From: Diplodia intermedia
Taxonomy: Eukaryota; Ascomycota; Dothideomycetes; Botryosphaeriales; Botryosphaeriaceae
Length of the DNA stretch: 64,000 nucleotides
Direction of reading: 5' to 3'
NCBI GenBank assembly: GCA_021495925.1
Contig: JAKEKT010000075.1
Coordinates: 1-64,000 of the forward strand
Shown here: piece by piece, positions 21,498-32,792 of the stretch
How the letters are laid out: each line of letters begins with the position of its first letter
Numbering within the stretch: the first letter of the stretch is position 1
The notes under the pieces: generated by a model
What the model saw: only the letters and a program-made list of their open reading frames with translations
What the model was told of the DNA's origin: nothing
Databases searched by the model: none
Translations under genes and position numbers: made by a program

Positions 21498-22969
21498 TTA
21501 GATGCATTGAAAATAAAAGCTGTTCCACTCCTTGCAGGTCGAGCCGCTCTCGCAGGTGGTGGAGCCGGAGTAGCTCGCACCGCCACACTGGCCGTACCTG
21601 GCAACAGCGCTGCCAGTGGAGGCAGAGGGAGTGGCGCTAGGGGTCTCGGCGGCAGTCTCGGCGGGCGTCTCGACAGGAGTCTCCGCAACCTCGACCGAGG
21701 TCGCAGACGTAGCGACTACTGCGCTGCTCGAAGTCTTAGTGGCAGTAGGGGTGGGGGTGGCGGCAGCCGGAGTGGTAGTCTCGACTGCGGGAGTGGACGT
21801 ACTGCTGCTGTTGGTGCCAGCTGCCGCCTGGAGAGCGGACAGAATAGCATCGTAGGCAGGCTTCTTCTCCAAGTTTTCATCCCACGGAAGGGCGGCGCCG
21901 TAGCCGGAGAAAGTCGAAGGGCTGTCAAAAATTGGTAAGCTCAGGAGGTCGATTGAGGTTGTTTGGTACTTACACCCAAGAGTACTTGTCAGTGTAGTCC
22001 CAGATGGTGATGCCCTTGCAAGCATCCTTCTGGTTCAAGCAAGCATTGACGATGGACTTGTAGTCGGTAGCCTGCTGCTCGAGGTTGGCGTCGGTAGCCG
22101 GGGTCTCCATGCGAATGTCAAGCTCAGTGATGGCGACCTCGACGCCAAGCGACGCAAAGTCTTGGATGGTGGTCTCCAAAGCATCCTGGCCCACAGTGTT
22201 GCCAACAGTGAAATGGGCCTGAAGACCAACACCGTCGATCTTGACACCGTAAGACTGGATCAGCTCAACAATCTTCTTGGCAGCCTTCTGCTTGTTGCCG
22301 GACCACTCAATGCTGTAGTCGTTGTAGTACAGCTTGGCGTCGGGGTCGGCGGCAGCAGCAGCGGCGAAGGCGATGGGAAGGTAAGCCTCGCCAATGGTGT
22401 TGTAGAAGACGAAATCGCGGTGGTTTCCGTCGTCGTCAAGAGCCTCGTTCACAACGTCCCAGTGGTCGCAGCGACCCTTGTAGTGGGTGACCTCGTTGGT
22501 GATGTGGTTCTTCAGGATCTCAACCAGAGTAGCGTTGTCGAAGCCACCGGTCTTAACCCAGTTGGGCAGCTGGTTGTACCACACAAGGTTGTGGCAGCGC
22601 AGCTTCTGGCCATTGGCCTCGGCGAGATCGGCGATGACATCTCCCTTGGTGTAGGAGAAGCTGTCCTGGGAGGGCTCGATGGTATCCCACTTCATGGAGT
22701 TACCAGGAGTAATCTGGCCGAAGTCGGCAGTGTTGTTCAAGCCGGCGACATAGTCGGTGTCGGTAAGCTCGGGGTTGTCAGTAGCGGAGCCAAAGTACTC
22801 GAGACCGGCGGCTTGCGCAGCCGTGTTCAGACCAGCTGCAGCACGGCGCCTACGTAAGTTAGTCAGCGCCGAGCAAAGTCGACGTAAATGGAGGGGCTCA
22901 CGAGAAAGGGATGGCCTGAGCGGCCTGGACGGCAAGCAGAGAAGTGAAGGCAGTAGCAACGAATGACAT
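21498..22969 (-). CDS. Secreted endo-1,4-beta-xylanase, GH10 with C-terminal CBM1
   Basis: Three exons, 22902-22969, 21974-22849 and 21498-21921, with two 52-bp introns, give 455 residues. A second in-frame ATG lies 15 bp upstream at 22984. Residues 1-19 form a signal peptide ending AQA, then a dibasic RR that could be a Kex2 site. The GH10 barrel covers about 27-345. Catalytic acid/base is Glu158 in WDVVNEAL, and the nucleophile is Glu265 in ITELDIRM. A Thr/Ser/Pro-rich linker (about 350-420) leads to a cellulose-binding CBM1 at about 424-455 (YGQCGGASYSG, with four Cys and aromatic residues). It cuts xylan backbones outside the cell and is anchored to plant cell wall by the CBM. TATATA at 23041-23046 is about 72 bp upstream. 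All parts look intact. Confidence 0.95.
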
Positions 22970-23040
22970 TTTGGAAACAGACATCAAGCCTTTACAAAGT
23001 GAAGAGTAGTGTTTGAAACATGCGGAAACATAGGAGCCCA

Positions 23041-23046
23041 TATATA
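23041..23046 (-). promoter_or_regulatory. TATA box of the xylanase gene
   Basis: TATATA, about 72 bp before the xylanase ATG at 22969 on the minus strand. The position fits a fungal core promoter. Confidence 0.55.
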
Positions 23047-24909
23047 CTCCTGGCCACGGTAGGGAGAGGGTGCGACGCGCCGCAGTTCCGTGTTAAGAGG
23101 GTGATGGCGCCAACGAGCAAGCGAGGCCCGACGGCACTGCGGCGCTGGCGGAGAAACAGCTACAGAACAGCCAATGAGCTCTGGCGCCGTGTATATTGAG
23201 ACGGCGTTAACTGGACAAAAGAGTAAGACGCACGGGAAGCAGGGGCGAACTTCCGCCAAGCGAGCGGTTCTACGAAGCGAAACGGCCACAGTGACGTTTG
23301 ATCGCCCGGAGGCGAGCCTTAGGCCGTTCCTTTCGCAAATGAAGGCGGAGAAGTCGAAAGTTCCTCCGCCCACTGCTCAGCCTCGAGAGAAGGGCGGAGC
23401 GGAGGGCCAGGCCCCCATCAGCCTCGTAGCTCCCGCCCGGCGTGCTCTGTACGAGGCGTGGCAAAGCGCAGCCCATCGAGTGCGGAGGGGAAATACGTGG
23501 CCGTCGGTTCTCCGGTGAGGATGGTGTAGCTTCGCGTGACTACCGACTCCAGTAACCACGAACGAGCTTGCTCCGTACGATCAGGAGAGTTCTGGGATCG
23601 GATACTGAATGCCCATGCAGCTGCACGTTCAGAAGGGCGACTGTGGGTTCAACACAGACGTCTGCCTGCTTCGAACGCTTGCTTCTATCTTTCCGGGCCA
23701 TGCTTCTTACCTACCATGCGGGCGATGTCCTCTGTAGGACTTGGGACGACATGCAGTGCAATGGCCGGGTGCGGAGGCCTTTCATACTCCGGAGGCCCTG
23801 GGCAGAGGCGCAAGGCCAAAACGTAGTCTCCAAGGCTGACACATGGGTCAATAGATACGCAGCCCAGACACGGCCAACGGTGTTTCACAGAGACAGCGAA
23901 ACGGGCGGGCAGAGCTCGATGGCTCGCTTGGCTGAGGGCGAGGCCGCAACGGGCGAGGAAAGCGAGCGTTTCAAACGCCAAGAGGGCGTTGCAAAGTGTG
24001 CAGGAGCACGGCATGGAGACAGTGCGGCGGGGAGCAGTGGGTTCGTGTCGCGTCGACCCGGTGGTGGTGCGCTGTCGCAGGACGCAGGACGCTGGACGCT
24101 GGACGCTGGACGTGTAAGCGGGAGCATGAGCTTGAGCCCCGCATTGCATGGTGGAGCAGGTCTGGAACATGAGCTTGTCGGAGGTCTGGCCGCCGTGCAG
24201 GTCGCCGGTGAGCCATGGGACGATGCGCACGACGGTGACATCGGCCAGCTGACTGTTGAGCAAGCTGCGTCACCTCGGCTGCTCGCTGGCTCCGTGGCTC
24301 CCCAGCATCCCGCACGGGCCGAGCGAGCCGAGATAGCTGCCACAGCTGCTGGTTTGGCGTTGATGACGGGCGGGCGCCCTAAGGCAGCGGCGCACGGGCC
24401 CCGGGCAGCTGCCACAGCTGCTATTCCGAGCACGGTGGTGGAATCACAGGACGCTCGCAATGCCGGCGACCCGTCTGAAGCGCCTGCAGCTGATCCGACC
24501 GCCCTCCAACCCTCGGAGTTGACGTACCCGCGGCGAGGCCGGGCGGGCGACTGCTGCTGACCGGCAAAGCTGCAGGCTGGCGGTAGCGTGCAGGGCTGAA
24601 CGACGCCAGGCAGCCGTCGATTGGCGCACCGTGTCGCCTGTCTTTTTTGCTCATGTGCGCTGGCGGGCCCGTTGCAGACAGCGCGCGGCCCGAGTGGTGC
24701 TCGCCGGCGAGTCACCGCAGGGGCGTCGGTGAAGGTGGGCGAGAGTCAGCCCTAATCTAACAGAAGGAGCGCTGACCATTGGCCAACCGATTCCACTGCT
24801 CCCCTAATCCTTGCAATCTTAACCCCAGACACCGTCCCCTCGGTGCCGTAGCCCGACTGCCCTGCAAGCCAAGCATTCCGCCCTCCCACCCAGGTACGCA
24901 ATCAATGGT

Positions 24910-24917
24910 TATATAAA
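24910..24917 (+). promoter_or_regulatory. TATA box of the Ser/Arg-rich small gene
   Basis: TATATAAA in CAATGGTTATATAAACACG, about 115 bp before the ATG at 25033, followed by a C/A-rich leader. This is among the clearest core promoters in the window and suggests strong or inducible expression. Confidence 0.6.
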
Positions 24918-25032
24918 CACGCCTGCCCGCTGCTCTCTTGTCCGTCTTCTATCGACATCTCAAACACCAGTGCGACCTGAGAAGCCAGACAAAACCAACA
25001 ATCAGCTCTCGACTACGCCTCTCCAACGCTCA

Positions 25033-25554
25033 ATGCAAAACACCTCCACCACCACCACCAACCCTCAGTCCGCCATGGCCCACCGCACATTCACCCAGTC
25101 CTCCGCCTCGACAAGAGCATCCGTCGAGGCCGCCTCTCCCAGCGCAGACTCGCAAACCTTCTGCTTCAACAACAACGCCAACAAGCCCATCCCCCGCTCC
25201 GTGCCCTCGGCTGAGCAGAACTTCTTCGGCGCCATCAAGGAGAAGATCAGGGAGCGTTCTAGAAGCCGGTCGCGCGTCCCTCGCTCGCGCTCGCGCTCGC
25301 CCATGCCTCCCACCCGCCTCGACTCTTCCGGCTCGCCCTCGGCCTCGCCTGTGAGGAGCCACGAGGTGCGCCGTGTCGACTCGTCGTCGACCACCAGCTC
25401 CACCCTGTCGCCCGCGCTCTCAAAGCGCCAGAGCACCGACAGCAGCTACTCGTACTACTACGGCCGCCACACCAACCAATGGCTGTTTGGCGGCTTCAGC
25501 GTGCGGGAGACGGTCAAGGACGCGTATCACCACATCCGCGGTGAATCCCACTGA
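25033..25554 (+). CDS. Small Ser/Arg-rich conserved hypothetical protein
   Basis: A single exon of 173 residues from the ATG at 25033. The open frame starts at a GTG upstream, and an alternative ATG at 25075 would remove 14 residues. Landmarks are PRSVPSAEQNFFGAIKEKI, then RERSRSRSRVPRSRSRSP (an SR-like repeat), a Ser/Thr-rich middle, and a conserved-looking C-terminus with a Tyr-rich stretch (SSYSYYYGRHTNQWLFGGF) followed by VRETVKDAYHHIRGESH. No known domain. The SR tract could be an SRPK phosphorylation target. I have the impression of similar short stress-associated proteins in other Pezizomycotina but cannot name a family. Confidence 0.7.
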   Translation: MQNTSTTTTNPQSAMAHRTFTQSSASTRASVEAASPSADSQTFCFNNNANKPIPRSVPSAEQNFFGAIKEKIRERSRSRSRVPRSRSRSPMPPTRLDSSGSPSASPVRSHEVRRVDSSSTTSSTLSPALSKRQSTDSSYSYYYGRHTNQWLFGGFSVRETVKDAYHHIRGESH

Positions 25555-28131
25555 TCGACGATTCAACTTCTTCTGTTCAAACCAAAATTGCGGTGCCGGC
25601 ATGCTGCTTCTTTCAGAGATTAACTCTCTGCCTCGTTCATTGGAAAACATCAACCAGCTTGGCTCTGGGAACGAGATCGACGACCCATGATCAACGAAGA
25701 ACGGGAGCAAAACATTTCGAGTTGCAGGGGATGAGCACGGATTGTATGGAATCTTAATGCGGAGAAGATATTTCTGGATTTGTACAGTTTGATTAGATCT
25801 TATACCCCTTGGAGAGATTCTTGTACCAATAGTTCTTCATCATCGTTGGCTCCATGTTCTGGAGCCCGAATCTTCAACACTTTTTGATTGAACCCCACTG
25901 CGACCCCCAACACGTGAGGCCAGAATTGGAACCTTTGATTGCGTTCGATAAAGCTTGGATGTGTGTCTCTCGCTTCATTTGCCACGCGCATTACGATGCC
26001 CCGTTCACTTTGGCGGCAGATAACAGGGCAGGCGCAATGGGCAGGGTCTCGGGTGATCTCATTGGCTTGGCGGCGACAAGGTTTAGCGCGCTTGGCAGCC
26101 CCTTCTCCCTGAACAACTGCGCCGTAGGGCTGAACATCACCGCCCATGCCACCAACCGGCCTCCCCGAGCACTCGAGCGTTTCTGCTGGCTCCACCCGTC
26201 GCTCATCCAAACTCCTGATGTCCTCATCCTGCGCTCCACGCTGCGACGGCTCCTGGGTTCCGCTGGGCCGCCGCTAGCAGCTGTGCCCCTGTCATCAGGG
26301 ATCATCTGCATTCGGTGCGCCTTGCATGCCGCTGCTTATGTGTCTAGCAGGGTTGAAGGGCTGAATGGCATTTGCCATGTTCAGGCAATGTGCGATGACA
26401 CAACCGCGGCCACGTCAACCCCGTTTCACGGCTCTTCCGGTCCTGCTCAACCCGCATGTCGTTGCAATGCGCGTCTTCCGGCTGCCTCAACAGAACCGTT
26501 GGCATATCTGTTCTTTGCTCGGACATCTGCGGAAGCCGAGGGCTATTCCGTCGGATCACTCGGCGGCGAGAGATCATCACTCCCCCACCAAACGCTACGA
26601 TTGACTGCAAAGCTTGTCTTCCGAACCAAGAGCGAGAATCATTTTGATTGCGAAGGTACCTCCGTTCGCTCGTGACCACTAACTCAATCCAGCATGTGCT
26701 CTTAGCTCTCTTCTGAAGATCACACAGTTGTGGGGACGGTGTTGTCGATCGCTCCTACGTAATCCAGCTGAAAGCATGCAGGATCAGTTGGAAATTCCAA
26801 GGACGCGGTACCTCAATGATTCGTCCCGTGTCATCACACAAGACGGCTCTTTCCGTCTGGATCGACCCGCCTCTGCCGGTTAGCCTTCTCTACGCACATG
26901 GGTCCTCGTGGAACACTGTATCAATTGACCATTGTCCAGGCTCAGCGTCTTGGTGCAACCTTGGACAACCAGAATGTCGGTATCTAGCCTAGACGTTAGC
27001 TGAATGGAAGAGCGGCTGGCTAAGTGCCGTGTAAAGTCAAACATCCTCAACCAATCGCGGGAGAGAAGACTGCTTGCCGGACAAGAGCGATCGACATGAA
27101 ACATGCATCGAGAACACAAAGCAAGACTCGACATACGCCGCACCGTTTTGCAGGAGCTAAAAGACTCCGGGGCTACGTCATGCAAACCTAACAATAACAA
27201 CAACCTTTCTCGACTATTTTTAGACCAATGAACTAGGGTGTCAACTTTCAACCAGCGTTTTCCCGAACATTTGCCCTCCCTTCTCCGTCCACTCTCGAAG
27301 CAGAGAGCTGAGACAACACCTACGAGTGTGACGACCTGATGAAGAACCATTGGCCTCTCAGCGCCTCCGCACTTCGTGCCACAGGACGTTTTTAGGCCCA
27401 AATGTCGACTCTTCAGCAAGAGCCGGACAATAACGAATGTAATGTTGACAAGGAAGAGAAATAAACGGCCTTCCATTCCAAACCCATCAGGAGGGCCAGA
27501 CTTTTTGGAGCACCTCGGTTCAGGAGCTCAAGGTAGTAGTAGAAGTGCCAACGAAACAAGTGATACTACAATCACACTGGACGCGCAGAATTTGCGGGCA
27601 GTCAACATCGTTACATTTCCCAAGGAGAGCTGATCCGGGCACCGTACTGAGTTGGCGACCTAAGATTTTTAGATGTTGCTGGGGAAACTCACTCTACGGT
27701 AAGGGTGTCTCATTCTGCATTTTATTCCGTTGTTTTAGCCCAGAAATGGCGTTCGGAAGGGGAAGCACACGCCGAAGGAATGACTGGCACTAACGTCAAA
27801 ACAGTCCCGAATCGCGGCAGTCGGCCACCAACTCCGAAGGGTCAGCCTCTAGAGGGCCGGACCGTACCCTGCAACACCGAACACCGGGCGAGGCGGGCGC
27901 AGTCCCTATCGGAAAGTGGAAAGGCGCGCACGAAAGCGATGAACCCTGAGCCCCGCAGCGGAGTACTGCGAATCAGGCAATCCCACCCACTCTTCCAGCC
28001 AAGGCGCTCCTTCAAATGCTCCCCGCGAAACTACTCCGCACCCAATTCCGCATCGCTCAGACCTCAATCCTACTTAAGAGCTGCCGTGGATCGCGGGGAA
28101 AAACAAACCGACAACACCGACGACAGCTGCC
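25555..28131. other. 2.6-kb gene-free interval
   Basis: Several overlapping open frames occur at 25.8-26.7 kb and 26.9-27.5 kb, but none has a domain, a good start or splice support. Base composition between about 26.7 and 27.7 kb is AT-richer than the neighbouring genes, which may mark old repeat DNA. The right end is the oxidoreductase promoter. Confidence 0.45.
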
Positions 28132-29772
28132 ATGACATCATCCGACCACAAGCCCGCGGGGCTGCCTGTCCCCAACTCCACATCGTCCTTTTGGCACAGC
28201 GAACCCAACCAATTCCTCCTCGGCCATCGCACCACCGCAGAGCTCCCCGCCGAAGCCGACTTTGTCATTGTCGGCAGCGGCATCACAGGCACCTCCACCG
28301 CGCGCTTCCTGGCCGAAGATGAGCGCACCACGGGCAAGAGCATCGTGCTCCTCGAAGCGCGAGAGGCCTGTTGGGGAGCTACAGGCCGCAACGGAGGTAA
28401 CTCACAGTTACTCGGATCCCTCCTGACCAGCTGCTAACCACCCGCCAGGCCATTGCCAAGTCCTCCCCGTCGCCCGCGCCCTTGACGTGACGCAATTCGA
28501 AGTCCTCAACTACAACGCCGTCAAAGCCTACATCGAAGAAAACGACGTTCCCTGCGAGTGGCGCTCGCTCGACGGCTGCCGCGGCTACTACTCCGCCGAC
28601 ATGTTCTCCGTCGCGCAGGCCGAGGTGGAGGCGCTGCAGGACAAGGACCCGGAGCTGGGCAAGCTGGTGCGCGTGGTGACGGACAAGGACGAGCTGGCCG
28701 CGCACCGCATCAGCAAGGCCGTCGGCTGCACGCTGACCAGCGCCGCCGCCTCGCTGTGGCCCTACAAGCTGGTCACCTTCATCCTCGAGAAGCTCGTCAA
28801 GGCCGGCCGTCTCAATCTGCAGACCAACACGCCGGTCGAGTCCATCTCCTCGACCGGTCCCGACGCGGCAGCATCATCATCCCACCCACACACCCTCCAC
28901 ACCCCGCGCGGCGCCATCCGCGCCCGCACCGTCATCCTCGCCACCAACGGGTACACGTCGCACCTGCTGCCCAACTTCGCCGACCTCATCGTGCCGGTGC
29001 GGGGCGAGATGTCCTCCCTGCTGCCTCCGCCGAACGCGCCACGGCTGACGGACTCGTACGGGCTGTGCGGGCAGCCGGGCCAGCCGTACCACGGCGACGA
29101 CTACCTCAACCAGCGGCCGTACGAGGGCGTGCCCAACCCTGCCGGCCACTACATGTACGGCGGCGGCGACGGCGCGGCGCGGCACGGGCGCCTCGGCGTG
29201 TGGGACGACAGCGTCGTGGACGAGGGCATGGCAGGGTGGCTGAGGCGCAGGCTGCTCGAGTACATGGAGCTCGGGGGCGAGACGGAGGGGTTGGAGGAGC
29301 TGAAGGCGACGCATCAGTGGACGGGGATCATGGGGTATTCGAGGGACAACGTGCCGTGGGTGGGCAAGGTGCCGGGGATTGGGGTGTGGTTGGCGGGTGG
29401 ATATACAGGTGAGGCCGCCTCCTTCCTTTTTTCCCCCCTTCCTTTTGTGACGTTTGACTGACCGGATCGACAGGCCACGGCATGCCGAACGGCACGCTCT
29501 GCGGCAAGGCTGTCGTGGAGCTGGCACTGGCGGACCAGGCCGGCGTGCCTGCTTCCGAAGCGCAGCAGAAGGTCGTCAAGGAGGTCGGCTTGCCCAAGAG
29601 CTACCTCATCACGGAGGACAGGTTCGCCGAGGTTCGCAAGATGCCGACGATTGCCGAGGCGGTTTCCTTGGGCGCGATCGGGAACCATGCCAGGCAGGGG
29701 GCAAAACCCCAGCCGCGTACGTCGGGCATCTTTGAGTATGTGAAGAGCTTTGTATCCTCCCCGTCGAAGTAA
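28132..29772 (+). CDS. FAD-dependent oxidoreductase, DAO family
   Basis: Three exons, 28132-28396, 28449-29408 and 29474-29772, with introns of 52 and 65 bp, give 507 residues. The ATG at 28132 begins MTSSDHKPAGLPVPNSTSSFW. The Rossmann motif GSGITG is at residues 48-53 after ADFVIV, followed by IVLLEAREACWGATGRNGG, where the acidic residue binds the FAD ribose. The long substrate domain includes WPYKLV and a second nucleotide contact (ARTVILATNGYTSHLLP). The C-terminal GVWLAGGYTGHGMP closes the FAD site. This is the DAO/glycine oxidase-like fold, widespread in fungi with unknown substrate; it would oxidise an amine or amino acid and make H2O2. No peroxisomal SKL is present, but the protein ends SSPSK. 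No signal peptide. Confidence 0.9.
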
Positions 29773-30742
29773 TGAGTTTTTGTTTCGAAGACGGGAAGGC
29801 GCAGATGGGCTGATTGGATAGATGAGAGTGGTGAAGGTCTTGTACAGACGGTTCTGTCGATACACTTTCTGTAGATTGATGTTTCTACTGGTCTCTGGTA
29901 GTTGCATCCTCGTTGTGCGAACACTTGACGAACTGGGCACTCGATGCTTCGTTGTCTACAGTGCTTCAAGGTTGATATCTCTCGTAAGTGATATCCAAAC
30001 AAGAATGCAAGACGGGTACCCCTGGATTCCAACTACTGAAGAGCATAATTTGTCCCGTGAATAAATCGGAGGTCCGAGACAGGTATGTTAATCTTTTAAG
30101 ACTTCCTATATACGCGCCGGTCGTTGGAGTTCCATCTGTATGTTGATGAGCTCCTTTATCGTCTGCATGATGGTTAGCGATATCGAATTTACAAACTGTT
30201 ACTAAACTCGGTAACCATAAAAGTGGCCTTGAGGATCGGCCACACATCGAGCCGAGGAATATGGAACCTTTACACCTTTGCAAAGAGTCAAGCCCTTCCT
30301 GAAGCCTTAGCCGGTTGCTAGTTTCTGATCCGCTCTTGGTGTTACATTGCGACTCCTTTTTCTTACTCTTCAAGCCAGGGCCAGTCTAGATGCTTCGCCC
30401 GCACGGACCACGGCGGGAGACTGCATCAGTGTGCATCGTCTCCCGCGCCAACCCCCGTTTAAAAAGCTTGTCTTCTTTGATTGAACAACCCTTCGGTAGG
30501 CGAACACCTAGGCAGCACTTCCAAGAATAGGAGTATTGTGGACGCCACATAATTGAAGCTTCTACACCATCATCAATGGCTTCAGGCAACAACCCAATTG
30601 CAGAGTAGCGCGCTTTTAGCCGCGTGGCGTCGGATCCTTCCGAGGTCTGCATTTAACATGCCGATATCCCAGTGTTTTCCAGAGCTACACTTGGTCCGGG
30701 AGGCCAAGACCTGGGAAGACAACACATACCTAAACGTCAGCC
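29773..30742. other. Intergenic, no supported gene
   Basis: 3' flank of the oxidoreductase and upstream region of the F-box gene, AT-richer than either. An ATG near 30575 opens only ten codons and could be a first exon or an upstream ORF of the F-box gene. Confidence 0.45.
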
Positions 30743-32479
30743 ATGTGGAAGTGGACCAGATCACGGTCTCGACGGCCAGACGTACCGACATGCGAACCAC
30801 GCGATACACTTCCACTTCCCGCCGAGATCACTCGGCGGATCCTATTCTTTGTATCGGAACCGACCATCACTTACGACCGCCGTGAACGGACGTACAAGTA
30901 TGGAGGCCCACGCAACCTCCACCACCCATCGGACGACATTGAGAACGCCCGGCTCGTGTGCAAGGCATTCGCCGACCTGGGCGCCGAGTTCCTCTTCCGG
31001 AATCTGATAGTGTCCGCAGACTACAAGCAGCTCGCGCACGTCAAGGAGATAGCGGGACACCCACGTCTCTGCAAAGCAGTGCGCTCGCTCTACTACGACT
31101 GCCGCACCTACGACAACATCTGGACGAAAGCAGACGGCACCGACATCGACGACGGCAGCGACTTCGAAGAAGACGAGGACCTGGCTATCTTCCGAGGACC
31201 CCCCTGGGCACCGGACCAGCGGCTCCTCTACAACGAGCAGGAAGACATCTTCAACCAGTCGCTCGACACCGAGTGCCTGCGCGCCGCCCTCACCACCCTC
31301 ACCGCCGTGACCCGCGTCCGCTGCAAGCCGCGCGAGCGGTCCCACCACGACCCGGGCGACGTCTCGTCGGCGGGCCGGCGCGGCCACGACCACGGCGGCG
31401 GCGGCGCCCCCAGCAGGGACCGCGACGCCCGCCCGCTCTACCACCTCGCCGCGGCCATGACGAGCGTGCCCGGCGGCCACAACATCCGCACCCTCAACCT
31501 GACCTTCCACATCACGCTCCTCGCCGACGCCCAGCTCGCGCCCGCGCGCTTCGCCTCGCTGCTCGCCGCCCTCGCCCCCGTCACCAGCCTCACCCTCGGC
31601 CTCCGCACCGACGAGGTCGGCCTGTGCAGGTCGCGCGACCTCGCCCGCTACGCCGCCGCCTACGGGCCCCACGCCACCGCGCCCTCCCTCTTCAGAGCCA
31701 TCCTCGCCCACCCCTTCTCCCACCCCTCCCCATCCCTCTCCTCCTCCTCCGTCGACGACGACAAACCCACCACCACCGCCCTCGGCCCCCTCGCCGCCCT
31801 CGCCGACGCCCTCTCCCCCTCCCTCCACCGCATCAAGCTCATCCTCAGCCCGGACGGCCGGCGGCGCCGCTCCACATCCCCAGGCCATCACTACTCACTC
31901 CCCCTAACCAGCTTCCTTGGGACCGCCGCCGCCTCTCCTACCACCACCACATCCACTCCCCCTCCCACCACCACTCCCTCCCCCACCACCACCACCACTC
32001 CCACCACCACCCCCCACCCCCTCCGCTGGCCCACCCTCCGCTACCTCGCCCTCGGCGGCCTCGACGCCACGCAGCGCGACCTGCTCGCGCTCGTGCTGCC
32101 GCGCCGCCGCGCGCTCGCCTACGTCGAGCTCGACCGCGTCGCCCTCGCGCGCGGCCAGTGGTGCGTCGTCGGCGCCGCCGTGCTCGACGCGTGCCCCGCG
32201 TGGCGCTGGAGCAAGGCGAACGCGCTGACGCAGGCGGAGCCCGTGCGCGGGGCGGTGGCGTTGCCGTGGGAGGTGGCTGACGCGGTCAGGGAGGTGCGGC
32301 GGGGGCGGGAAGGTGGTGAGGATGGGGGGGATGGGGGAGGGGAGAAGGAGGGGGAAATGGTGGTGGTGAGGTGGGATGAGTGCTATTTCGCGGCGGCTGA
32401 GGAGGATTGCTGTTCGACGATGGGGGGAGGGCGGCGGCCCGAGGAGATGCGGGGGCCGGGGTATGGGTGGCCGTTTTGA
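30743..32479 (+). CDS. F-box protein
   Basis: A single exon of 578 residues from the ATG at 30743. The F-box lies at about residues 22-90: LPLPAEITRRILFFVSE, then ENARLVCKAFADLGAEFLFRNL, the usual fungal pattern ending in the RLVSK-like helix. Downstream are an acidic loop (GSDFEEDEDL), alternating hydrophobic segments that could be a degenerate leucine-rich or solenoid substrate domain (RTLNLTFHITLL, VTSLTLGL, LRYLALGGL), and a Thr/Pro tract at about 405-430 made from ACC/CCC microsatellite DNA. It should bind Skp1 in an SCF ubiquitin ligase. Fungal genomes carry many such lineage-specific F-box proteins. Third positions are extremely GC-rich in the middle. An upstream exon cannot be excluded. 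Confidence 0.8.
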   Translation: MWKWTRSRSRRPDVPTCEPRDTLPLPAEITRRILFFVSEPTITYDRRERTYKYGGPRNLHHPSDDIENARLVCKAFADLGAEFLFRNLIVSADYKQLAHVKEIAGHPRLCKAVRSLYYDCRTYDNIWTKADGTDIDDGSDFEEDEDLAIFRGPPWAPDQRLLYNEQEDIFNQSLDTECLRAALTTLTAVTRVRCKPRERSHHDPGDVSSAGRRGHDHGGGGAPSRDRDARPLYHLAAAMTSVPGGHNIRTLNLTFHITLLADAQLAPARFASLLAALAPVTSLTLGLRTDEVGLCRSRDLARYAAAYGPHATAPSLFRAILAHPFSHPSPSLSSSSVDDDKPTTTALGPLAALADALSPSLHRIKLILSPDGRRRRSTSPGHHYSLPLTSFLGTAAASPTTTTSTPPPTTTPSPTTTTTPTTTPHPLRWPTLRYLALGGLDATQRDLLALVLPRRRALAYVELDRVALARGQWCVVGAAVLDACPAWRWSKANALTQAEPVRGAVALPWEVADAVREVRRGREGGEDGGDGGGEKEGEMVVVRWDECYFAAAEEDCCSTMGGGRRPEEMRGPGYGWPF

Positions 32480-32792
32480 ATGGGGGAAGTCGTTTTTGTT
32501 CTTGTTTCTTTGTCATGTTGTGGTCTGAACATGGACGGACGGGTCGTGGAAGAAACGATAGCACGGCGTTGAATGGTTGGGTGGGGGAATCGCAAACGGG
32601 AAAGCGAAATGAGCGCATATATACGTCTATACTTGGAGCTTTCAGCCTTTGCAATCATACAATACATATACATTACCATATAAAAAAAAAAAAAACCACG
32701 ACCGATCTCTCTAAGGGTATCTCTGAACGACCGCCTCCACCTCCTCCCCTTCATTCAACCCAACCTGACACACTTATTCACTCCTCCCTTCC
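32480..32792. other. Convergent 3' flanks
   Basis: About 310 bp between the stops of the F-box gene and the kelch gene. It contains a run of 13 A at about 32684 next to TATA-like AT-rich sequence, a plausible polyadenylation region for one or both genes. No gene. Confidence 0.5.

Larger units (their letters stand above)
22970..25032. other. 2-kb gene-free interval between divergent promoters
   Basis: Shared upstream region of the xylanase (minus) and the small Ser/Arg-rich gene (plus). The long open frames on both strands between 23.5 and 24.7 kb read as low-complexity Ala/Arg/Gly sequence without domains. A short GGACGCT tandem repeat sits at about 24080-24110. Confidence 0.5.

Noticed and set aside
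23568..24560. 330-codon open frame on the plus strand with a long frame opposite it
   Set aside because: GC-rich DNA gives long open frames on both strands here. The translation is Ala/Gly/Arg low complexity with no domain, start context or splice support.
25854..26675. 273-codon plus-strand frame and overlapping minus-strand frames
   Set aside because: No domain or conserved-looking segment on either strand, and no promoter or intron logic.
26880..27476. 198-codon minus-strand frame
   Set aside because: Composition follows the AT-richer local DNA and the translation shows no fold, signal or motif.
28558..29412. 284-codon second frame inside the FAD oxidoreductase
   Set aside because: An Arg/Ala-rich shadow frame caused by high third-position GC; the real frame carries all FAD motifs.
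30958..32280. 440-codon Arg/Pro-rich frame inside the F-box gene
   Set aside because: Shadow of the F-box frame in GC-rich DNA.
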